A stretch of 9,592 nt of DNA from a bacterium (GTDB taxonomy: Bacteria; ARS69). Positions 1-6,522 of this stretch are shown one piece after another. The stretch lies in contig JALGZR010000125.1 in assembly GCA_025774805.1 (NCBI GenBank), positions 1 through 9,592 on the forward strand, written 5' to 3'. How positions within the stretch are numbered: the stretch's first letter is position 1; every line of letters begins with the position of its first letter. The notes under the pieces were generated by a model. The model had not been told where the DNA came from and did not search any database. It saw only the letters and a list, made by a program, of their open reading frames with translations. The position numbers were made by a program, and so were the translations under genes.

Positions 1-131
1 TCATCGAAGCACAGCGCACGCTGTTGGAGTTCGAGCTGGAACGCGAGCGGGCGCTGACCGATCGCGGTCGGAGCGCGGCCAAACTCGGTTACCTGAAAGG
101 CGAGTACGGGAAGAGGGAGGAATCTCGATGA
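1..131 (+). CDS. C-terminal end of a probable TolC/CusC-like outer-membrane channel (partial)
   Basis: An open frame enters from the left edge (first full codon at 3) and stops with TGA at 129-131, giving 42 residues that begin IEAQRTLLEFELERERAL and end KGEYGKREESR. The pattern of an Ala/Gln/Leu-rich amphipathic helix ('EAQRTLLEFELERERALTDR') followed by a short polar tail matches the last helix of TolC-family outer-membrane factors, which close the exit duct of RND efflux systems. Its stop overlaps the start of the CusB-like adaptor gene by ATGA, so the two are translationally coupled, and the usual C-B-A gene order of Cus/Czc systems supports the call. Only the tail is present, so the family call leans heavily on context; any helical protein could end in a similar way. 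Confidence 0.62.
   Translation, partial: IEAQRTLLEFELERERALTDRGRSAAKLGYLKGEYGKREESR
114..121 (+). promoter_or_regulatory. Strong Shine-Dalgarno for the adaptor gene
   Basis: AGGGAGGA lies 6 bases before the ATG at 128 and inside the end of the preceding channel gene. It fixes the adaptor start at 128 and indicates efficient initiation in addition to coupling through the ATGA overlap. Confidence 0.7.
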
Positions 132-2107
132 GTACGACACGAAACCCGCTTCGTGTGCTCCGGAAGACGCCCGTGCTGCTGTTGCTGACGTTCGCGGTCG
201 CGTTCTTTCTGGGCCGCGGATTCGGAGGCTGCGACGGGCCCTCGGAGGGGCCCCCCCACGGACACGCCGAGCACGAGCACGGCGAGGCCGAGGAGGCGAC
301 GATCTGGACCTGCTCGATGCACCCGCAGATCCAACTGCCGGATCCGGGCCAGTGCCCGATTTGCTTCATGGATCTCATTCCAGTGGAGGCCGGTGCGGCG
401 GGCGGGGACCGAGACACCCCCCGCCTGGAGCTGTCGGAAAGCGCCCGCGTAATGGCCGAGATCGAAACGGTCCCGGTCGTCCGCGACCGACCCTTCGTAG
501 AGGTCCGCCTCGTCGGGAAAGTCGACTTCGACGAGACGCGCACGCGTGCCATCACCGCTTGGGTCCCCGGCCGGCTCGATCGGCTCTTCGTGGACTACAC
601 GGGGATCTCCGTGCGCAAGGGCGATCATTTGGCCGAGATCTACAGTCCCGAGCTCCTCTCGACGCAGGAAGAGCTGCTTCAAGCGTTGAGGTCGAAGGAG
701 GACATGAACGACTCCGGATCGGAGATCATGCGGGCATCGGGCGACGCCACGGTCGAGGCCGCGCGGGAGAAGCTCCGTCTGCTCGGTCTTACTTCCGCGC
801 AGATCGACCGGCTGGTCACCTCCGGGTCCGCGTCCGATCACGTCACGGTTTTTGCACACATGAGCGGCGTCGTCGTGGAGAAAACCGCGGTCGAGGGTGA
901 CTACGTGAATACCGGAACCGCGATCTACCGTATTGCGGATCTGGACAACCTCTGGGTCAAACTGGACGCCTACGAATCGGATCTGGCCTGGCTTCGCTAC
1001 GGGCAGGAAGTGGAGTTCACGACGGAGGCTGTGCCCGGCCGGATATTCCGGGGAGAGGTCGTGTTCATCTCGCCGACGCTGGACCCGCGTACGCGCACGT
1101 CCAAGGTCCGTGTTCACGTCGACAACCGGGAGGGATTGCTCAAACCCGAGATGTTCGTCCACGCGACGATCCTTGCGGAGGTGGGGAGCGAGGGCCGGGT
1201 GGTCACCGAGAGCCTCGCCGGCAAGTGGATCTGTCCCATGCACCCGGAGGTCGTGCGCGACACCCGCGGCTCGTGCGACGTGTGTGGTATGGACCTCGAG
1301 CGGGCCGAGGACCTCGGCCACGTGAACCCCGTCTCCGCGGGCGAGGGCCCGCTGGTGATTCCGCGAAGCGCGGTGCTGTTCACCGGCAAGCGGGCCGTGG
1401 TCTACGTGGAGGATCCCGATGCCGACGGCCCCGCCTACGAAGGGCGGGAGGTCGTTCTCGGTCCGCGGGCCGGTGACCTCTATCTCGTGAAAGAGGGGCT
1501 CTCCGAAGGAGAGCGCGTGGTCGTGAAGGGCAATTTCAAGATCGACAGCGCCCTCCAGATCCAGGCGAAGCCCAGCATGATGAGCCCGGGGAGGGGATCT
1601 GCTCCTACGGACGATTCCGGAGGGGTGCGCCTAGGGGCGAGCGAGGCATTCATTGCTGCCTTGTCCCCGCTGTACGAGGCGTACTTCGGCCTGGCGAGTG
1701 CGCTCGCGGCCGATGACGTGAGTGCGGCACGGGAGAGCCGGCGGGCGATCCACACGGCTCTCCATGCCCCGAGTGAGGACGGCCTCTCCGCCCGCGGGCG
1801 ACAGAAGTGGAGTCGCATCACGAAGGAACTCATGGCAGCGCTGAACGAGACCGGAAAGGACGCGGACATCGCCGCACTGCGCACGTCCTTCGAGCGCGTT
1901 TCGAAATCCGTCATCGAAACCGAGCGCCTCTTCGGTCACGCCCGTGGAACCACGTTCTACCTGACGTTCTGTCCGATGGCGTTCGACTTCAAGGGCGCCT
2001 ACTGGATGCAGGACCACGAGCAGATCGACAACCCCTTCTTCGGCAAGAAGATGCTCCGGTGCGGCGAGGTCCGGGAGGAATTCGCTCCCGTCGGGGGGGA
2101 GAGCTGA
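128..2107 (+). CDS. cusB: CusB-like RND periplasmic adaptor with two heavy-metal-binding motifs and C-terminal DUF3347-like domain
   Basis: This 659-residue protein would be the membrane-fusion subunit linking the CusA-like pump to the outer-membrane channel and passing Cu(I)/Ag(I) to the pump. A hydrophobic stretch (about 15-30) anchors or exports it; C35 could be a lipid site, but FGGC is a poor lipobox. A His-rich segment follows (H44, H46, H49, H51), then a heavy-metal-binding motif WTCSMHP...CPIC (C62, M64, H65, C76, C79). Lipoyl halves lie near 142-170 and 239-275, with the hairpin between and the beta-barrel to about 352. A second metal motif WICPMHP...CDVCGMD (C369, M371, H372, C383, C386) interrupts the region before the membrane-proximal domain (about 409-480). 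Residues 505-659 resemble DUF3347, with FCPMAFDFKGAYWM (614-627) and NPFFGKKMLRCGEV (635-648). E. coli CusB is about 400 residues, so about 250 are added. The next gene starts one base after its stop. Confidence 0.93.
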   Translation: MSTTRNPLRVLRKTPVLLLLTFAVAFFLGRGFGGCDGPSEGPPHGHAEHEHGEAEEATIWTCSMHPQIQLPDPGQCPICFMDLIPVEAGAAGGDRDTPRLELSESARVMAEIETVPVVRDRPFVEVRLVGKVDFDETRTRAITAWVPGRLDRLFVDYTGISVRKGDHLAEIYSPELLSTQEELLQALRSKEDMNDSGSEIMRASGDATVEAAREKLRLLGLTSAQIDRLVTSGSASDHVTVFAHMSGVVVEKTAVEGDYVNTGTAIYRIADLDNLWVKLDAYESDLAWLRYGQEVEFTTEAVPGRIFRGEVVFISPTLDPRTRTSKVRVHVDNREGLLKPEMFVHATILAEVGSEGRVVTESLAGKWICPMHPEVVRDTRGSCDVCGMDLERAEDLGHVNPVSAGEGPLVIPRSAVLFTGKRAVVYVEDPDADGPAYEGREVVLGPRAGDLYLVKEGLSEGERVVVKGNFKIDSALQIQAKPSMMSPGRGSAPTDDSGGVRLGASEAFIAALSPLYEAYFGLASALAADDVSAARESRRAIHTALHAPSEDGLSARGRQKWSRITKELMAALNETGKDADIAALRTSFERVSKSVIETERLFGHARGTTFYLTFCPMAFDFKGAYWMQDHEQIDNPFFGKKMLRCGEVREEFAPVGGES

Positions 2108-2108
2108 C

Positions 2109-5100
2109 ATGTCTCCCCTGGATCGAATCATCCGCTGGTGCCTGGAGAACCGCCTGATCGTCGTTCTGGCGGTGGTCGCCATGGTCTTCTGGGGCGCCCT
2201 CGTCGCTCCGTTCGAGTGGTCGCTGGGGGGCCTGTCGCGGGATCCCGTACCGGTCGACGCGATTCCCGACATCGGAGAGAACCAGCAGATCGTTTTCACC
2301 GAGTGGCCCGGCCGCTCTCCGCAGGACGTCGAGGACCAGATCACGTACCCGCTGACGGTCGCGCTTCTCGGGCTCCCCGGCGTGAAGACGGTGCGCAGCT
2401 ACTCGATGTTCGGGTTCTCCACGATCTACGTGATCTTCAAGGAGGACGTGGAGTTCTACTGGTCCCGTTCCCGCATCCTGGAGAAGCTGAACAGTCTTCC
2501 CCGCGGGACCCTTCCCGCCGGAATCCAGCCCGGTTTGGGCCCGGACGCCACCGCCCTCGGGCAGGTCTTCTGGTACACGCTCGAGGGACGTGACGAGGAC
2601 GGAAATCCCGCCCCCGGCTGGGGACTCGACGAGCTCCGGTCGATCCAGGACTTCTACGTCCGGTACGCCCTGACCTCTGCCGAAGGCGTGGCGGAGGTCG
2701 CCTCCGTGGGCGGATACGTCCGGGAGTACCAGGTCGACGTCGACCCGGATGCGATGCGGGCCTTCGGGGTGAGACTGGCCGACGTGTTCCAGGCGGTACG
2801 AATGTCCAACGTCGACGTCGGCGCGCGAACGATCGAAATCAACCGCGTCGAGTACGTCGTCCGGGGCCTCGGCTTCCTCCGCAGCGTGGACGATCTCGAG
2901 CAGGTCGTCGTGAAGGTCGTGGACAACGTCCCCGTCACCGTCCGGGACGTGGGGAAGGTGTCCATGGGGCCGGCTCTCCGTCGCGGCGTGTTGGACAAGG
3001 ACGGGGCCGAGGCGGTGGGCGGCGTGGTGGTCGTTCGGTACGGTGACAATCCACTCCAAGTGATCCGCAACGTCCACGCTCGGATCGAGGAGATCTCCGC
3101 CGGGCTCCCCTCGAAGACGCTCGCCGACGGGACCGTGTCGAAGGTCACGGTCGTTCCGTTCTATGACCGAAGCGGGCTGATCCGGGAGACGCTGGGCACG
3201 CTGAACACGGCGATCTCGCACGAGGTCCTCGTGACCGTCCTCGTAGTCCTCGTGATGGTGACCCACCTCGCGACTTCGCTGCTCGTCTCGGCCGTTCTCC
3301 CGCTCGCGATTCTCATGGCGTTCATCGCAATGAAGATGTTCGGGGTCGACGCCAACATCGTGGCGCTCTCGGGAATCGCGATCGCGATCGGGACCATCGT
3401 GGACATGGGCGTCGTGATCGGGGAGAACGTCCTGCGGCACCTCGGCCGGGCGAGCGAGAGTGAGAGCCGCCTCGAGATCATCTATCGCGCCACCTCCGAA
3501 GTCGGTGGGGCCATTCTGACCGCCATCCTGACGACGGTCGTCAGCTTTCTCCCGGTCTTCACGATGGAGGCGGCGGAGGGGAAGCTCTTCAAGCCGCTGG
3601 CCTACACGAAGACGTTCACCTTGATCGCGTCGGTGATCCTGGCCCTGACCGTTCTGCCCACGTTGGCGTCCTTCGTTCACTCGCGAACGATGCGGGAGGG
3701 CGTGGGCCGACGCGGGCTCGGGGTCGCCATGCTCGCAATCGGACTCCTCACGTGGGTGAAGCTGTCCGCGGTCGTCGGATTCGTGCTCCTCGTTCTGGGG
3801 GCGTATCGGCTCCTCGAGAATCGGATTCCCGCGGAGCGCCGCCGGATTGTGATGCTCGCGTCGAATATCCTGGTGGTCGTGGCGGTGGCGATCGTGCTCT
3901 CCGAGGAGTGGCTCCCGCTCGGTCCCGATCGAGGAATTCTCCGGAATCTGGTGTTCGTCGCCGGCGTCTTCATCTTTTGGCTGGGTGGTTTCCGGATCTT
4001 CCAGAGGTATTACGAGCCCATGCTCCGCTTCTGCCTGCGCAACAAGGGGCCGTTCCTGGGCGGAACGTTGGCTCTCGTTTTGTGGGGAGGCGTGATTTGG
4101 CTCGGCGTGGACGGCGTCTTCGGATTCGTGCCGCGCGGCTTGGCCCGGATCGGTGTGCCGGAGAGTGCCGTTCTGGGCAACCCCGTCTGGGTCGGGGCCA
4201 CGCACAGGTTCCCCGGTCTGGGCAAGGAGTTCATGCCTCCGCTCGACGAGGGCTCCTATCTCTACATGCCGACGACCATGCCGCACGCCTCGATCGGGGA
4301 GGCGGTCGACGTGCTGCAGAAGTTGGACATGGCGATCTCTTCCGTGCCGGAAGTCGATCTGGCGGTCGGGAAGATCGGTCGGGTGGAGAGCCCACTCGAC
4401 CCCGCCCCGATCTCGATGGTCGAGACGGTGATCAACTACAAGTCCGAATACATCACCGATGAGAAAGGCAAGCGTCTCCGCTTTCGCTGGGACGGAGACC
4501 GGGGCGAGTACGCCCGGGATGAAGACGGAGAGCTGATTCCGGACTCGGACGGACGACCCTACCGGCAGTGGCGGGACGAGATCCGGTCACCGGATGACAT
4601 CTGGGACGCGATCGTTCGGGCGGCAAAGCTGCCCGGTACGACCTCGGCGCCGAACCTGCAGCCCATCGCCGCACGAATCGTCATGCTGCAGAGCGGCATG
4701 CGGGCACCGATGGGGGTCAAGGTGAAGGGCCCCGACCTGGAGACGATCGAGAGGGTCGGTCTGGACATCGAGCGCTTTCTGAAGGAGGTCCCGGCCGTGC
4801 AGCCCGCGACGGTGATCGCCGATCGCATCGTGGGAAAGCCGTACCTGGAGATCATCATCGATCGGGAGGCCATCGCTCGTTACGGCTTGCACATCCGATC
4901 CGTACAGGACGTGATCGAGGTCGCCATTGGCGGACGCCCGGTCACGCAGACCGTGGAGGGGCGCGAACGGTATCCGGTGCGGGTCAGGTACTTCCGCGAG
5001 CTTCGCGACAGCGTGGAGGACCTCGGGAAGATCGTCGTGCCCACCCCCACGGGTGCGCAGATCCCGCTCGCTCAACTGGCGGAGATTCGCTACGTGCGGG

Positions 5101-5873
5101 GGCCGCAGGTCATCAAGAGCGAGGACACCTTCCTCGTGGGGTACGTGGTCTTCGACAAGATCTCGGGGTCGGCCGAGGTGGATGTCGTCGAGGCGGCTCA
5201 GGCGCATCTCCAGGCGAAGATCGAGTCCGGGGAACTCGTGATTCCGCCGGGAGTGAGCTACGTCTTCGCCGGAAGCTACGAGAATCAGGTGCGTTCGGAG
5301 AAGCGACTTCAGGTGATTCTGCCGATCGCCCTGTTCGTGATCCTGATCCTGCTCTATCTCCAGTTCCGGCAGCTGAAGACCACCGTGCTCGTCTTTTCGG
5401 GAATCCTCGTGGCCTGGGCCGGGGGGTTCCAGCTCGTCTGGCTCTATGGGCAATCGTGGTTTCTGGACTTTGCCGTCTTCGGCGTGAACATGCGGGACCT
5501 CATTCATGCTCATCCGCTCAACCTTAGTGTCGCGGTCTGGGTGGGATTTCTCGCCCTGTTCGGAATCGCGAGTGACGCCGGCGTGATCATCGCCACGTAT
5601 CTCACTCAGATCTTCCGGGCCCGGAACCCCTCCACACGGCAGGAAGTGCGGGACGCCACCCTGGAGGCGAGCCGAATCCGTGTCCGCCCCTGCTTGATGA
5701 CGACCGGAACCACCATTCTGGCGCTGCTCCCGGTCCTCACGTCTTCGGGACGGGGGGCAGATGTCATGGTTCCGATGGCGATCCCCTCGTTCGGCGGAAT
5801 GACCGTTCAAATCCTCACGCTGTTCGTCGTTCCCGTGATCTGGTCCTGGATGCACGAAAGGAGACTCCGATGA
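2109..5873 (+). CDS. cusA: CusA-like heavy-metal efflux RND pump, enlarged form (1254 residues)
   Basis: This is the inner-membrane, proton-driven pump of the tripartite complex. Family marks include VDAIPDIGENQQIVFTEWPG near the N-terminus, the TM4 segment GIAIAIGTIVDMGVVIGEN with D432 (CusA D405), and KEFMPPLDEGSYLYMPTTMP. The three Cu(I)/Ag(I)-ligating methionines of E. coli CusA (M573, M623, M672) match M720 (YMPTT), M770 (SMVET) and M859 (VMLQS), so Cu(I)/Ag(I) is the likely substrate. CusA itself is about 1047 residues. The excess here lies mainly in about 535-632, with several extra hydrophobic segments, in about 665-700, and in an acidic/basic stretch at about 775-815. The distal relay differs: D1156 sits where CusA has E939 and C1195 where it has K984. 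ATG 2109 has a G-rich Shine-Dalgarno-like run (2093-2103) and follows the adaptor stop by one base; the stop overlaps the next gene by ATGA. Confidence 0.95.
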   Translation: MSPLDRIIRWCLENRLIVVLAVVAMVFWGALVAPFEWSLGGLSRDPVPVDAIPDIGENQQIVFTEWPGRSPQDVEDQITYPLTVALLGLPGVKTVRSYSMFGFSTIYVIFKEDVEFYWSRSRILEKLNSLPRGTLPAGIQPGLGPDATALGQVFWYTLEGRDEDGNPAPGWGLDELRSIQDFYVRYALTSAEGVAEVASVGGYVREYQVDVDPDAMRAFGVRLADVFQAVRMSNVDVGARTIEINRVEYVVRGLGFLRSVDDLEQVVVKVVDNVPVTVRDVGKVSMGPALRRGVLDKDGAEAVGGVVVVRYGDNPLQVIRNVHARIEEISAGLPSKTLADGTVSKVTVVPFYDRSGLIRETLGTLNTAISHEVLVTVLVVLVMVTHLATSLLVSAVLPLAILMAFIAMKMFGVDANIVALSGIAIAIGTIVDMGVVIGENVLRHLGRASESESRLEIIYRATSEVGGAILTAILTTVVSFLPVFTMEAAEGKLFKPLAYTKTFTLIASVILALTVLPTLASFVHSRTMREGVGRRGLGVAMLAIGLLTWVKLSAVVGFVLLVLGAYRLLENRIPAERRRIVMLASNILVVVAVAIVLSEEWLPLGPDRGILRNLVFVAGVFIFWLGGFRIFQRYYEPMLRFCLRNKGPFLGGTLALVLWGGVIWLGVDGVFGFVPRGLARIGVPESAVLGNPVWVGATHRFPGLGKEFMPPLDEGSYLYMPTTMPHASIGEAVDVLQKLDMAISSVPEVDLAVGKIGRVESPLDPAPISMVETVINYKSEYITDEKGKRLRFRWDGDRGEYARDEDGELIPDSDGRPYRQWRDEIRSPDDIWDAIVRAAKLPGTTSAPNLQPIAARIVMLQSGMRAPMGVKVKGPDLETIERVGLDIERFLKEVPAVQPATVIADRIVGKPYLEIIIDREAIARYGLHIRSVQDVIEVAIGGRPVTQTVEGRERYPVRVRYFRELRDSVEDLGKIVVPTPTGAQIPLAQLAEIRYVRGPQVIKSEDTFLVGYVVFDKISGSAEVDVVEAAQAHLQAKIESGELVIPPGVSYVFAGSYENQVRSEKRLQVILPIALFVILILLYLQFRQLKTTVLVFSGILVAWAGGFQLVWLYGQSWFLDFAVFGVNMRDLIHAHPLNLSVAVWVGFLALFGIASDAGVIIATYLTQIFRARNPSTRQEVRDATLEASRIRVRPCLMTTGTTILALLPVLTSSGRGADVMVPMAIPSFGGMTVQILTLFVVPVIWSWMHERRLR
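5857..5864 (+). promoter_or_regulatory. Shine-Dalgarno for the secreted tandem-repeat protein
   Basis: AAAGGAGA lies within the last codons of the pump gene. Its GGAG core is 6 bases before ATG 5870, which itself forms an ATGA overlap with the pump stop. This supports 5870 as the start and keeps the small protein in the same transcript and in step with the pump. Confidence 0.7.
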
Positions 5874-6445
5874 ATCGCAAGCTGCTGCCCATCGTACCGC
5901 TCGCCCTCGTCCTGACGGCGGGAATTCCGCTCATCACCCTGGCCGGTGGAGCCGGCCAACATGATCATTCGACGCACGAATCGGCGTCGAAGGCCGAAGT
6001 GACCACCGATATCGAGAGTCCAGCGCCGACCGGCGACGAGGCCGTGATCGCCGAACAGCTCCCCACGTATCCGCTGAGCGTGTGCCCGGTGAGCGGCAAG
6101 GAGCTCGGCAAGATGGGTGAGCCGGCGAACCACGTGTACGAAGGCCGGCTCGTGCGCTTCTGCTGCTCGATGTGCGAAGGGCAGTTCAACGAGGACCCTG
6201 CCGCGTACGTCGCGAAGATCGACGCGGCGGTGATCGAAGCCCAGCTTCCCACATATCCGTTGACCGTGTGTCCGGTGAGTGGCAAGGAGCTCGGCGGTAT
6301 GGGCGAGCCCTATGACCACGTACACGGCACGCGGCTCGTGCGGTTTTGCTGCGGCATGTGCCTCGACAGCTTCAACGAGGATCCCGCCGCGCACCTCGCG
6401 AAGATCGACGCGGCGGCCATCGCTGCGTCGGAAGAGGCGGAGTAG
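5870..6445 (+). CDS. Secreted tandem YHS/TRASH-like Cys-rich protein, probable periplasmic metal-binding protein
   Basis: The 191-residue product has a signal peptide (MNRK, hydrophobic 5-24, likely cleavage after TLA at 25 or close by), a short His-containing linker (H31, H33, H36), and two tandem 62-residue units (59-120 and 121-182). Each unit carries TYPLxVCPVSGKELGxMGEP, then a conserved H, then RLVRFCCxMC and FNEDPAA. The Cys sets are C72/C98/C99/C102 and C134/C160/C161/C164. Spacing and the FCCxxC signature resemble YHS/TRASH metal-binding domains. Single-unit exported relatives with 'CVVSGEKLG...FCC' occur in planctomycete-type genomes by my recollection. Located between pump and Cu(I) ATPase, where CusF would sit functionally, it may take Cu(I) in the periplasm and pass it to the adaptor/pump. 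That role is inference; binding, metal and partner are unproven. The start is fixed by the ATGA overlap and a good Shine-Dalgarno. Confidence 0.87.
   Translation: MNRKLLPIVPLALVLTAGIPLITLAGGAGQHDHSTHESASKAEVTTDIESPAPTGDEAVIAEQLPTYPLSVCPVSGKELGKMGEPANHVYEGRLVRFCCSMCEGQFNEDPAAYVAKIDAAVIEAQLPTYPLTVCPVSGKELGGMGEPYDHVHGTRLVRFCCGMCLDSFNEDPAAHLAKIDAAAIAASEEAE
6044..6415 (+). repeat. Two-copy in-frame tandem duplication encoding the Cys-rich units
   Basis: Copy 1 is 6044-6229 and copy 2 is 6230-6415, each 186 bases (62 codons), directly abutting. By eye 47 of 62 residues are identical. All four Cys and the CPVSGKELG, MGEP, RLVRFCC and FNEDPAA blocks are kept, while DNA differs at many synonymous positions (for example CTC/CTT and ACG/ACA in the QLPTYP stretch). 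This is an old internal gene duplication kept under selection, not a recent DNA repeat or mobile element. Confidence 0.9.
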
Positions 6446-6522
6446 CCGTGCCCGGACGGCACACTCCTCGAACACAGGCAGCCCGTCCATGACCACTCAA
6501 CGGCGTCGGAGGTAATGGAGGA
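6446..6522 (+). other. 77-base gap before the ATPase gene: weak hairpin and nested short ORFs
   Basis: Just after the stop at 6443-6445 a 5-bp hairpin (GTGCC 6448-6452, GGCAC 6458-6462, 5-base loop) occurs without a T run, too weak to call a terminator. A 9-codon frame MTTQRRRR plus stop (6489-6515) ends in TAATG, overlapping a 5-codon frame MEEW plus stop (6515-6529) whose TGA overlaps an in-frame GTG of the ATPase (6526). Two GGAGG motifs occur at 6508-6512 and 6517-6521. No clear -35/-10 pair was seen, so I read this as an intra-operon gap, possibly with a translational-coupling leader. Confidence 0.35.

Noticed and set aside
89-1321. Minus-strand open frame (410 codons) opposite the adaptor
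   Set aside because: Shadow of the adaptor gene; no recognisable domain and no start signal worth noting.
1989-4286. Long minus-strand open frame (765 codons) opposite the adaptor end and pump
   Set aside because: Its translation is very rich in Asp, His, Arg, Glu and Gln with no hydrophobic or domain pattern. It mirrors the codon bias of the well-supported + strand pump gene, as expected in GC-rich DNA.
4587-5855. Minus-strand open frame (422 codons) opposite the pump's second half
   Set aside because: Same composition artefact; the + strand holds conserved RND motifs throughout.
6044-6415. Direct repeat as a mobile or CRISPR-like array
   Set aside because: Both copies are in frame, diverged, and abut with no spacer; they encode duplicated protein domains.
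6448-6462. Hairpin after the secreted protein gene as a terminator
   Set aside because: Only 5 bp with no T run, and the Cu(I) ATPase gene follows on the same strand after 77 bases, so read-through is more likely.
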